In this document: positions 1-8,300 of the stretch, one piece after another
Numbering within the stretch: the first letter of the stretch is position 1
How the letters are laid out: each line of letters begins with the position of its first letter
From: Paenibacillus sp. BSR1-1
Lineage (GTDB): Bacteria; Bacillota; Bacilli; Bacillales; Cytobacillaceae
Direction: 5' to 3'
Assembly (NCBI RefSeq): GCF_030403775.1
Contig: NZ_JAQMWQ010000024.1
Coordinates: 28,671-92,670, forward strand
DNA: 64,000 nt
Program-made: the position numbers and the translations under genes
Notes under the pieces: model-generated
The model's database searches: none
The model's input: the letters and a program-made list of their open reading frames with translations, nothing else
What the model was told of the DNA's origin: nothing

Positions 1-1
1 A

Positions 2-76
2 GAAGAAAACTACAGCGAAGACGTTCATCTCCTAAAAATTGAGCTCACTCATAAACCGAATTTTAATATTAAATAA
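2..76 (+). CDS. C-terminal end of a gene that starts before the window
   Basis: An open frame enters from the left edge and ends in TAA at 74-76, giving 24 residues (EENYSEDVHLLKI..., ending FNIK). The other two plus frames stop early or read poorly. A hairpin with T-runs on both strands follows. The fragment is too short to identify, and it may not be coding at all. It overlaps the 3' end of the minus-strand gene that follows. Confidence 0.35.
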   Translation, partial: EENYSEDVHLLKIELTHKPNFNIK

Positions 77-276
77 CTAGTAAAATAAAAAGAACCATCA
101 TTTCCGTCCTGGGATTGATGGTTCTTGTGTTTAAATTGATATAAATGGTCTTTCTTGGTCTTTGTTACTCTTGTTCTCATATCTGCATAAACATATGAGC
201 CGCGTTTTGCCTCCGGGTTCATTTTTCCTTCACGCTCAAGTTTTTCCCGTAACTTCTTGGCTTTTGATTTTGCCAA
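49..276 (-). CDS. Small basic hypothetical protein
   Basis: A 75-aa lysine/arginine-rich soluble protein with no membrane segment, beginning MAKSKAKKLREKLEREGK. I do not recognise a named family, although short basic proteins starting this way seem familiar from Bacillus genomes. I start it at the TTG at 276 because TAGGAG lies 8 nt upstream; the in-frame GTG at 285 abuts that ribosome binding site and is unlikely. An intrinsic terminator-like hairpin (91-126) lies inside its last third, so the final residues may vary between relatives. It stands alone and is divergent from the sensor kinase gene. Confidence 0.6.
   Translation of the reverse strand: MAKSKAKKLREKLEREGKMNPEAKRGSYVYADMRTRVTKTKKDHLYQFKHKNHQSQDGNDGSFYFTSYLILKFGL
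91..126 (-). terminator. Hairpin with T-run inside the 3' end of the small gene
   Basis: AGAACCATCA (91-100) pairs perfectly with TGATGGTTCT (117-126). On the minus strand the stem is followed by a TTTTTATTTT tract. It lies within the open frame of the small basic protein and also closes the plus-strand fragment at the left edge. Confidence 0.6.
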
Positions 277-350
277 ATTAATCACTCCTAAAATTTAGTT
301 CATTCCATTATATAACAATTATAATACTGCGAATAGTAAATTTATAAAAA

Positions 351-396
351 TTTAAGAAATTCATTAGGAGTTCTTTAGAATTTATGTTTATTCTAA
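351..396 (+). promoter_or_regulatory. TTTARGAA direct repeats before the two-component operon
   Basis: Three TTTAAGAA/ATTAGGAG/TTTAGAAT-like elements start near 351, 363 and 374, about 11-12 bp apart, the spacing typical of OmpR-family operators. TTAGAAT (375-381) and ATTCTAA (390-396) also form an inverted repeat. Similar repeats precede the gene at 2726, which suggests that both are bound by the response regulator encoded at 1882-2568. Confidence 0.4.
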
Positions 397-427
397 GGTA
401 ATAGAACTTTATTAAAGGTGGATTTTC

Positions 428-1882
428 ATGTCGATTCGTAAAAGTCTCTTTCTTTCGAATGCTGCCATGGTCATTATGCCGATCTTCATCTTTATTCTTT
501 ATTTTGCTCTGTTGAATGTCTTATTTAGCGGCGATTTTAAACTTCTTAACAATAACTATCACCGTGGCTGGCAAACAGGGGCAGGAGGACAAAATATTGA
601 ATTATTTAATCAGTTGAAGAAAACAGCCTCTTTAGAAGAGGAGAAATTTTCGAGCCCTTCATTTCAGGTTACCTTATCCAAGGAATTGGAGGATAAGAAT
701 GCCGGCATCATTATTCGAAAAAATAAAAGAATATTGTTTTCATCTGATAATGTAAGTAAGTTACCAAAAGAGAAGCTGCCAGCGTTCGGCAATGAAGGCT
801 ATCAGCCTATGGTCAGGCTTGGGCAGCAGCCCTATTCAATCAGGCAGCATGATTTTTATTTTAAGGACGGGACAGAAGGTACTATACTATTAATCGATAA
901 AGGGGTGCCTTTTATCCAATTTGCGAGGAGATTCTTTCCGATAATCTTCATTGGATTTGTGCTTATTTTGGTCCTAACAAATTCTGTGCTCTCCTATTTG
1001 ATGTCAAGACGAATTCTTAAGCCAATTAATCAAATGTCCGAAGCTGCATCCAAAATTAGTGCAGGTAATCTTGATTTCCATCTAGAACCAATCCGAAAAG
1101 ATGAATTAGGAAAACTAGTAAAATCCTTTGATGAAATGAGAAAGAAATTAAAGAAATCAGCCGAGCTCCGGGAACAATATGAAAATAATCGCCGCGAACT
1201 CATCGCTAATATTTCTCATGATTTAAAGACACCCATTACATCTATTCGGGGCTACGTAGAAGGAATTAAAGATGGGGTTGCCAATACAGAAGAAAAGCTC
1301 GAGCGTTACTTAGATACAATCCATGTCAAGGCAGCTCATATGGATCGGTTGATCAATGAACTATTTCTTTTTTCAAAATTAGACGTTAATAGTGTCCCAT
1401 TTAATTTTGAAAAAGTGGAATTGAACCTTTTTTTAGAAGATTATCTCGAGAAAATAAGACTGGATTTGAGCGATGAAGGTACCGAGATAGTCATGCTGAC
1501 GAATTTCCGGATAGCGGTCTTTATTGACCGAGATAAAATCATCCGAGTAATAAATAATATTATTTTCAATAGTGTGAAATATATCGAAAAAGGTAAATGC
1601 CGAATACAGATTTCCTTCAAAAAACAGGGGAAAATGGTAAAGGTCTCTATATGTGACAACGGGCCCGGAGTCCCAGCTGATGAGATAGCCAATATATTTG
1701 ACCGTTTTTATCGTGGCGACCCTTCCCGCAGCTCGGATACAGGTGGAAGCGGTCTTGGACTTGCTATAGCAGCCCAAATCATTCATTCCCATGGCGGTGA
1801 AATTTGGGCAGAAAATTCTTCTGGTGGCGGCTTATGTATCCATTTTACTCTTCCAAGATCTAATGGTAAAGGTGATGAATAA
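428..1882 (+). CDS. Membrane sensor histidine kinase
   Basis: A 484-aa two-component sensor. One membrane helix lies at about residues 10-32 and another at about 169-192, enclosing a roughly 135-residue extracytoplasmic sensing region. A HAMP linker follows (about 190-245), then a HisKA domain with phospho-acceptor His264 in NISHDLKTP. The HATPase domain shows the N box (NIIFNSVKYI), the G1 box DNGPG, the F box FDRFYRGD and the G2 box GGSGLGLA. The start is ATG with AAAGGTG upstream. Its TAA overlaps the ATG of the response regulator by one base, so the pair is translationally coupled. The stimulus is unknown. Confidence 0.93.
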   Translation: MSIRKSLFLSNAAMVIMPIFIFILYFALLNVLFSGDFKLLNNNYHRGWQTGAGGQNIELFNQLKKTASLEEEKFSSPSFQVTLSKELEDKNAGIIIRKNKRILFSSDNVSKLPKEKLPAFGNEGYQPMVRLGQQPYSIRQHDFYFKDGTEGTILLIDKGVPFIQFARRFFPIIFIGFVLILVLTNSVLSYLMSRRILKPINQMSEAASKISAGNLDFHLEPIRKDELGKLVKSFDEMRKKLKKSAELREQYENNRRELIANISHDLKTPITSIRGYVEGIKDGVANTEEKLERYLDTIHVKAAHMDRLINELFLFSKLDVNSVPFNFEKVELNLFLEDYLEKIRLDLSDEGTEIVMLTNFRIAVFIDRDKIIRVINNIIFNSVKYIEKGKCRIQISFKKQGKMVKVSICDNGPGVPADEIANIFDRFYRGDPSRSSDTGGSGLGLAIAAQIIHSHGGEIWAENSSGGGLCIHFTLPRSNGKGDE

Positions 1883-2568
1883 TGAGTGAAATATTAATCA
1901 TTGAAGACGAACGGAGTATTGCCGAACTGGAACGTGATTATTTAGAAATTGAAGGCTTTGAGGTAGAAATTGCCACAGATGGAAAAATGGGGCTTGCAGC
2001 TGCCCTTAATCAAAACTATCGATTAATCTTGCTGGACTTAATGCTGCCAAACATGAATGGGTTTGATATTTGTAAGCAAATTCGAAGAGACAAAGATATA
2101 CCCATTCTTATGGTTACGGCCAAAGATGAGGACATAGATAAGGTTCGCGGGTTGGGACTTGGGGCCGATGATTATATCGTTAAACCATTCAGCCCAAGTG
2201 AACTTGTCGCCAGAGTTAAAGCACATTTGGCGAGATATGAGCGGCTGATTCGAAAAAGTGTCCCGCTCGATGAAATACAAATCCGCGGTCTGCAAATTAA
2301 TAAATCCTCCCGCCAGGTTTTTATTCAAGGAAGGGAGGTAATCTTAACAGCGAAGGAATTTGACTTGTTAACCTTCTTAGCCCTTCATCCTAATCAGGTT
2401 TTTACGAAAGAGCACCTATTTGAACGAATCTGGGGACTTGAATCGGTGGGGGATACTGCAACTGTAACCGTTCATGTCAGAAAAATTCGTGAGAAAATCG
2501 AAACCGATTCATCCCAACTTCAATATATTGAAACAGTTTGGGGAGCAGGGTATCGGTTTAAAGGATAA
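1882..2568 (+). CDS. OmpR-family response regulator
   Basis: A 228-aa DNA-binding response regulator. The receiver domain (residues 1-115) has the acidic pair Glu8-Asp9, the phospho-acceptor Asp52 in LLDLMLPNMNG and the conserved Lys of KPF. The C-terminal winged helix (about 130-228) has the usual LTAKEFDLL and VWGAGYRF signatures. It forms an operon with the histidine kinase, with a one-base overlap. Direct TTTARGAA repeats upstream of its own operon and of the gene at 2726 suggest autoregulation and control of that membrane operon (inference). Confidence 0.94.
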   Translation: MSEILIIEDERSIAELERDYLEIEGFEVEIATDGKMGLAAALNQNYRLILLDLMLPNMNGFDICKQIRRDKDIPILMVTAKDEDIDKVRGLGLGADDYIVKPFSPSELVARVKAHLARYERLIRKSVPLDEIQIRGLQINKSSRQVFIQGREVILTAKEFDLLTFLALHPNQVFTKEHLFERIWGLESVGDTATVTVHVRKIREKIETDSSQLQYIETVWGAGYRFKG

Positions 2569-2582
2569 TAAATTGTTTGTTG

Positions 2583-2610
2583 AGGATGTCCCGCTATCGC
2601 TGGGCATCCT
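2583..2610 (+). terminator. Intrinsic terminator after the response regulator
   Basis: AGGATGTCC (2583-2591) pairs with GGGCATCCT (2602-2610), a 9-bp stem with one G-U pair, followed by GTTTGT. The T-tract is short, so it may be leaky. Confidence 0.6.
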
Positions 2611-2645
2611 GTTTGTATGCAGCCGAATCCGTAATCCCAATAAAG

Positions 2646-2683
2646 TTTAGAAATATTTAAGAATTGCTTTAGAGGGTGTTTAG
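2646..2683 (+). promoter_or_regulatory. TTTAG/TTTAAG direct repeats
   Basis: TTTAG-like elements begin at 2646, 2656, 2668 and 2679, that is 10-12 bp apart. This matches the arrangement upstream of the two-component operon and is typical of OmpR-family binding. It precedes the membrane protein gene at 2726. Confidence 0.4.
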
Positions 2684-2725
2684 ATTTTCTCTTTAAACTA
2701 AAGCTTGTAAAACATCAAGGAGGTG

Positions 2726-3214
2726 ATGGGGCTGAAAATTTCGCAAAAAACCAAGAGGTGGCTGCTGATTTTTCATCTATTGTTTGCAGCAATCATGCTC
2801 GGGAATATGACGGCTTTTCTTATTTTTAGTATTACAGCAGCTTCTGCAAGTGATGAAGAATTAATACAAACTTGCTATCAAGCCATGCATATTCTTTCGA
2901 AAACATCAGTGAGAGCTTCTACCATTGGAACGACCGTAACAGGCATTCTACTTTCCGTTTGGACAAAATGGGGATTGTTCAGCTATTACTGGATTATTGC
3001 CAAGGAAGGCCTTACGGTGCTTTGTATCTTCCTTAACTTTTGGGGAATGTACACTTGGACTCTTCAAGCTATAAGCAAAACAAATGCCCTTTTCTTTGTC
3101 AAAACCGAGCTTTGGACTGGGATTATTATTCAAATCATATCACTCGTGCTGTTGTACATTATTTCAGTAATTAAACCATGGGGGAAAAGAGTTAGCACCA
3201 CCAGACTTTCTTAA
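2726..3214 (+). CDS. Four-helix integral membrane protein (DUF2269-like)
   Basis: A 162-aa protein with four predicted membrane helices, at about residues 10-32, 55-78, 85-108 and 125-148. The spacing and the His/Trp-containing helices resemble the DUF2269 group of predicted membrane proteins; that match is from memory and uncertain. The ribosome binding site AAGGAGG at 2717-2723 abuts the annotated region: GTG 2723, ATG 2726 and CTG 2732 are all possible starts, with CTG having the best spacing. A SHOCT-type membrane protein gene follows 34 bp later, so the two probably form an operon under the upstream two-component system. Confidence 0.6.
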   Translation: MGLKISQKTKRWLLIFHLLFAAIMLGNMTAFLIFSITAASASDEELIQTCYQAMHILSKTSVRASTIGTTVTGILLSVWTKWGLFSYYWIIAKEGLTVLCIFLNFWGMYTWTLQAISKTNALFFVKTELWTGIIIQIISLVLLYIISVIKPWGKRVSTTRLS

Positions 3215-3248
3215 GGAAAAACCATTAAAAATTTAGGAGTTGATTCAT

Positions 3249-3464
3249 ATGCATCATTGGGGATATTTTCACCCTTTCGCATTTATTTTTCCATTACTTT
3301 TCATTGCTTTCTTTGCAGCTAATTTTATTATGTGGCGGCGTAGAGGCAGATTTTGCTTTCAAGGTAATGCCGATGCACAGGTAATCCTGGCAAAAAGATT
3401 GGCATCAGGGGAAATTGACATCGAAGAATATGAAAAAATAACTGAAATCCTGAAGAAAAAATAA
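3249..3464 (+). CDS. Small membrane protein with SHOCT domain
   Basis: A 71-aa protein: a His-rich N-terminus, one membrane helix (about residues 8-28), a short basic stretch (WRRRGR), then a SHOCT motif in which ILAKRLASGEIDIEEYEKI matches the family pattern. SHOCT modules often act in oligomerisation or membrane quality control, but the role here is unknown. ATG 3249 is preferred over TTG 3240 because GGAG (3236-3239) lies 9 nt upstream of it and directly abuts the TTG. It is probably cotranscribed with the preceding membrane gene and ends at a strong bidirectional terminator. Confidence 0.8.
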   Translation: MHHWGYFHPFAFIFPLLFIAFFAANFIMWRRRGRFCFQGNADAQVILAKRLASGEIDIEEYEKITEILKKK

Positions 3465-3468
3465 TAGT

Positions 3469-3499
3469 GAAGACCCCCTTGAAAATCAAGGGGGTCTTC
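3469..3499. terminator. Bidirectional terminator between convergent genes
   Basis: GAAGACCCCCTTGA (3469-3482) pairs perfectly with TCAAGGGGGTCTTC (3486-3499) around an AAA loop. It lies between the plus-strand SHOCT gene and the minus-strand MFS gene and can serve both. Confidence 0.85.
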
Positions 3500-3503
3500 G
3501 AGT

Positions 3504-4700
3504 TTAATTAATTCGCTCTTCATATTGCTTAACTTGCTCTTTTTTACGGCTATGAAGGAAGTAATAAAGAACAATCCCGATAAGAATATAAAATGAACTT
3601 ATAAAGTAAAACGAGCCAAAGCCTATTTTTGCTACTAACAAGCCTACAACGAATGACCCTAATCCAATACCGGTATCAAATATCGATAGGAAAGTAGCAG
3701 TTGCGAGCCCTCGTTTTTTAGGAGGGGCATCTTGAAGGGCAATGGTTTGGAAGGTTGGAAAAAGTGTTCCCCACCCTAAGCCAATCAGTCCTGCTGAAAA
3801 TAGGAATGTGCTGGCTGTACCACTATTACTTAAAAGAAACATCCCAATGGCAAATAGTACAATAGAAGGGAAAACAATCACGTTTGGACCACGAAGGTCA
3901 AACAATTTGCCAGTAAAAGGTCTTGAGATTAAAAGAACAACTGCATAAACTACAAAGAATAAGCTTGAAACGGCTGATAAATGAACTTCATTTGCATACA
4001 CATTGACGAAGGAAAGAATCGATGAATAAACAAGGGCAAAGAATGCTCCAATCAATGAAATGGGAACTGCTGAAGCTTCAAAAAAGTTGCGAAACGAAAA
4101 ACTTGAATAAGCCACTTCTGTTTTTGTGTGTTCTCTTTTTGCAATTCTTATAAAAAGTCCAGCAATGAGTGAAGCCATTGCTCCAACCACACTTAGCGTA
4201 AACAATACCATTGGTCCCCATGAATTCATTGCGGTGATCCCGATGAATGGACCAAGGACCATTGCTAAATTGGCAGACATTATAAAGTATCCCATGCCTT
4301 CACCTCTGCGCGAAGGTGGGACAAGGTCAGCGACGATGGTACCGGCAGCAGTGGTCGCCATGCCAAAACCTATCCCATGTAAAAAACGAATGATCAGCAT
4401 ACCAGAAATTGTTTTTGGAAAAAAGTAAAATAGCGAGCCGCCAAAGAATAGGATAAGGGCTGTTAAAAGAATTTTTTGATGCCCAGAACGTTCGAGCCAT
4501 TTGCCAGCGATCGGACGTGAAATAATGGCAGAAATTAAGAATACCGTTGTCATCAGACCAGCTTCAGAAGCACTGCTATGAAACTCCTGCATTGCGAAAT
4601 TTGGCAGAGTTACGAGTAAGAAATAAAAGGTTAGAAAAAGAAAAAAGTTACTTAAGGAAATACTAATAAAATCCTTCGTCCATAATTTTGTTCGATCCAT
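3504..4700 (-). CDS. MFS drug/metabolite efflux transporter
   Basis: A 398-aa major facilitator with about 12 membrane helices. The loop 2-3 motif ISRPIAGKWLERSGHQK is of the drug:H+ antiporter type, and a second copy (ISRPFTGKLFDLRG) follows in the C-terminal half. ATG 4700 is chosen because AAGGAG (4709-4714) lies 8 nt upstream; the GTG at 4709 overlaps that site. The ribosome binding site overlaps the stop codon of the marR gene, so the two are coupled. The expected role is proton-driven export of a toxic compound sensed by the adjacent MarR regulator. The substrate cannot be told from sequence. Confidence 0.88.
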   Translation of the reverse strand: MDRTKLWTKDFISISLSNFFLFLTFYFLLVTLPNFAMQEFHSSASEAGLMTTVFLISAIISRPIAGKWLERSGHQKILLTALILFFGGSLFYFFPKTISGMLIIRFLHGIGFGMATTAAGTIVADLVPPSRRGEGMGYFIMSANLAMVLGPFIGITAMNSWGPMVLFTLSVVGAMASLIAGLFIRIAKREHTKTEVAYSSFSFRNFFEASAVPISLIGAFFALVYSSILSFVNVYANEVHLSAVSSLFFVVYAVVLLISRPFTGKLFDLRGPNVIVFPSIVLFAIGMFLLSNSGTASTFLFSAGLIGLGWGTLFPTFQTIALQDAPPKKRGLATATFLSIFDTGIGLGSFVVGLLVAKIGFGSFYFISSFYILIGIVLYYFLHSRKKEQVKQYEERIN

Positions 4701-4712
4701 ATGATGCACTCC

Positions 4713-5126
4713 TTATTTAAGCTGCTGTAACCAGCTTTTTTGCAATCTTAAAAGTTCTTCCTGTGATGTTTCTGGAAGGTTCTTTAAAACTGATTCATTT
4801 GTTTCAAATACTGTTTTTTCCCACTTTGGATATTCTAATAATGCCTTATCGGTTAATTGGATAATTTTTTCCCGCTTATCCTTACCAGGTACTTGTCTAA
4901 CATATCCCTGCTTAACTAAACGCTGAATGGTTCGAGTCATCGGAGGCGCTTCAACAAAAAGGTAATCACATAATTCTTTTTGAGTTAAAAAGCCTTTTGT
5001 TTTTAAAACGAAAATTGCCGACCATTGTGAACCGTATAACCCTAATGGCTTTAATGCCTCATTAAGTGTATTAGTTAGATGCCGTGAAAGCTGATGCAGT
5101 GTATGGAATAATTCGTGGGTATTCAA
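4713..5126 (-). CDS. MarR-family transcriptional regulator
   Basis: A 137-aa winged-helix repressor. The DNA-recognition region is QKELCDYLFVEAPPMTRTIQRLVKQGYV, followed by the wing PGKDKREKIIQLTDK containing the conserved D-R pair. Start is TTG 5126 with GGAG 10 nt upstream. It forms an operon with the downstream MFS transporter, whose ribosome binding site lies over this gene's stop codon. A perfect 18-bp palindrome sits 25 bp upstream of the start, the expected arrangement for autorepression relieved by a small ligand. It has a single Cys (in KELCDYL) and nothing suggests it is a redox sensor. Confidence 0.9.
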   Translation of the reverse strand: MNTHELFHTLHQLSRHLTNTLNEALKPLGLYGSQWSAIFVLKTKGFLTQKELCDYLFVEAPPMTRTIQRLVKQGYVRQVPGKDKREKIIQLTDKALLEYPKWEKTVFETNESVLKNLPETSQEELLRLQKSWLQQLK

Positions 5127-5150
5127 TGTGGATTCACTCCAAAGTTCAAT

Positions 5151-5168
5151 TAGTTACCTAGGTAACTA
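5151..5168. promoter_or_regulatory. Perfect palindromic MarR operator
   Basis: TAGTTACCTAGGTAACTA is its own reverse complement over all 18 bases. It lies just upstream of the marR-MFS operon, and its size and AT-flanked core match MarR operators of Firmicutes. Confidence 0.75.
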
Positions 5169-5287
5169 TATTCCTTTAAGTGAAAAATGTCAAGGTTAGT
5201 GTGTTTGCGAAATTAGTATTAACTTAAACGAAAATCATTATATTTTCCGTGAAATAACTGAGGACCTTCGCGAATTCACATAAAAAA

Positions 5288-5316
5288 TCCGCGGAAATAT
5301 TAATAAAATCCGCGGA
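5288..5316 (-). terminator. Terminator of the methionine operon built from paired CCGCGG palindromes
   Basis: Two copies of TCCGCGGA (5288-5295 and 5309-5316) can pair with each other. On the minus strand the second copy is followed by TTTTTT. This lies 19 bp past the metH stop. Confidence 0.6.
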
Positions 5317-5334
5317 AAAAATCATCTAACTATA

Positions 5335-8300
5335 TTATCTCAAAACATTAAAATACCTAGCTTCTGGATGTGCAAACACCATGGCTGAAACAGAAGCCTC
5401 AGGTTCCATCATGCAGCCTTCAGTCAATTCAATACCGATTTCTTCAGGTTTAATTAACTTAAATAATTTTTTCTGATCTTCTAAATCAGGACAGGCCGGA
5501 TAACCGAACGAGAATCGCTGACCTTGATATTTTGCGGTGAACCGGTCTTGCATTGTAAAGTTTAGTGGATCAGGGAAGCCCCAACGGTCTCGCATTTGTC
5601 TGTGAATTAATTCGGCAAAACCCTCTGCGGTTTCTAACGCCAATGACTGAAGGGCATGACTTTCAAGGAAACGTCCTGCAGCCTTGAATTCATCGGCTTT
5701 TTCCCGAATACCTCTGCCAGCTGTAACCGTGAAGAAACCAACATAATCCTTAACTCCACTATCAACAGATTTAATAAAATCCGCCAAACATAAATGAGGC
5801 TCTGACTCTTGTCTAGGGAAATCAAATGTTTCGATGATTTCCTCTGGATTTTCTGGATTATAAATATTTACCTTATTCCCGTCTGATTGTGCTGGGAAAA
5901 ACTGATAAAGAGCCTGAGGTGTAATCCAATTGTTTGCACTTGCATCAGCAAGCAATTGATCAACCACTTCTTTTACTTTTAAAGCTTTTTCATCTTTTTC
6001 AGCGACTAATTTGGCAATTTTGCCTTTAACTCCAAGGTGATGTCCAATAAGCATTTGCATATTAATATAAGGCTCAATATGTGATAAAGAATAAGACCTT
6101 AAAATATGTCTTTTAGTATCCATTGGAGTATAAACGGGAACCGTTGTAGATACAGATGGTTTTGGTTTTACGGCAACAGATACCCCAGACCGGATTGGAA
6201 TTTCTCTTGGAATCTCGGCTGCTGCCAGTTTTTCATGTTTTTCAGCTAGCAGTTTTTGATGTTCTTCAGGTGATTGCAGCTGATTAGCAAGTGACAATCC
6301 GGTCATGGCATCTTTAGCATAAAGGACTAGTCCATCGTACTCTTTAGCAATTTTTGTATCTGTAAACTTACGGGAAAGTGCAGCACCGCCAACTAGAATA
6401 GGCATGGAAAGTCCTGCTTCCTTCATGTCTTGTGCTGTTAACACCATTTGCTGCGCCGATTTTACTAGCAAACCAGAAAGTCCAACCATATCTGGCTTTT
6501 CATTTTTGATAGCTTGAACCAATTCAGTCGGAGTCACTTTAATTCCTAAGTCAACGACATTGTAGCCATTATTGCTCAGAATGATATCAACAAGGTTTTT
6601 TCCGATATCGTGTACATCGCCTTTAACCGTTGCTAAAATGACTTTTCCTTTTGAGGCGGAAACATCGCCTTTTTCCATATGTGGCTCTAGATGGGCTACA
6701 GATGCTTTCATAACTTCTGCACTTTGTAAAACCTCAGCAACAATTAATTGGTTATCATTGAATAGACGGCCAACTTCTTTCATCCCATCCATTAACGGCC
6801 CATTAATTATATCAAGAGGGGCAGGGTAGTTTTTAAGGGCTAAATCCAAATCTGGAAGTAAGCCTTCTTTTGTACCCTCCACGACATAATAAGCGAGGCG
6901 CTCCTCTAAAGTCATATTAGGAACGGTATTTTTAGCTTCTTTTTTCTTTCCACGATAAAACTCTGTAAAAGTTGCTAATGTTTCATCCGTAGTATTGAAT
7001 AGAAGGTCATCCGCTAAAGCTACTTCCTCTTTTGAAATCGAAGCAAACCTCTCGAGCTTCTCTGTGTTTACAATCGCATAATCAAGTCCAGCCTGAGTGC
7101 AATGGTAGAGGAAGACAGAGTTTAAGATTTCCCTTCCCACAGGAGGTAGACCGAAGGAAACGTTACTTATCCCAAGAATTGTTTGAACCTCTGGAAGATG
7201 CTCCTTGATTAACTTGATTCCGTAAACAGTGGCCTTAGCAGAACCGATATATTGCTCATCTCCCGTACCAACTGGAAAAACAAGTGGATCAAAAATTAAA
7301 TCCTGGGATTTAAGTCCGTATTTGTTCACCAAAAGGTCATGGGAACGTTTGGCAATCTCAAGCTTTCGTTCTGCTGTAACTCCCATGCCTTTCTCATCAA
7401 TGGTGCCTACGACGACTGCTGCGCCATATTTGTGTATTAAGGGTACAACCGCTTCAAAACGCTCTTCTCCGTCCTCAAGATTAATCGAATTAATAATTGC
7501 TTTACCCTGAGAATATTTAAGCGCCTTTTCAATAACCTTTTCATCAGTAGAATCTATAACTAGAGGAACCTTAACCTTCTTTACAACCTCTTTAATGAAA
7601 TTTTCCATATCAACGATTTCGTCACGGTCTGGGTCAGCAAGGCAAATATCAATAACATGCGCTCCACCCTTAACCTGAGCACGGGCAATTTCAGAAGCCT
7701 CTTCAAATTTTCCTTCGGTAATTAATCGCTTAAATTTACGAGAGCCAATAACGTTTGTTCTTTCACCAACCATGATAGGTCTTAATGTAGGGTCATCATA
7801 AACAAAAGGTTCAATACCAGAAACCATGTGGACAGTAGACTGTTTTGTTTCTCTCGGTTTAAAGTTTTTCATGGCGTCAGATATTGCTTTAATATGTTCT
7901 GGAGTAGTTCCACAACATCCACCAACAATATTCAGCCAGCCATGAGCAGCAAAATCAGAAAGTTTCTTTGCAAGAATTTCCGGTGTTTCATGGTAATGCC
8001 CTTCTTCATCAGGTAAGCCCGCATTTGGGTAACAACTTACCGCAGTTGTTGAAAGCTCGGAGAGAGAACGAATATGATCCTGCATAAACTCTGGTCCTGT
8101 AGCACAGTTAAGCCCAACAGCAACAGGATTCATATGCTCCACCGAAATATAAAATGCCTCAATCGCTTGCCCCGCAAGAGTTGTGCCCATTGGTTCAATG
8201 GTTCCTGAAATCACAATAGGAAGTGTTGTACCAGTTTTTGAAAAAGCACTTTGGATACCTGCGAAACCAGCTTTTACATTCAACATATCTTGGCTTGTTT

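Noticed and set aside
1433..1792. Minus-strand open frames inside the histidine kinase gene
   Set aside because: Shadows of a well-supported coding gene; no ribosome binding site or recognisable product. The same holds for other antisense frames within metH, yitJ, gabT, actP and similar genes.
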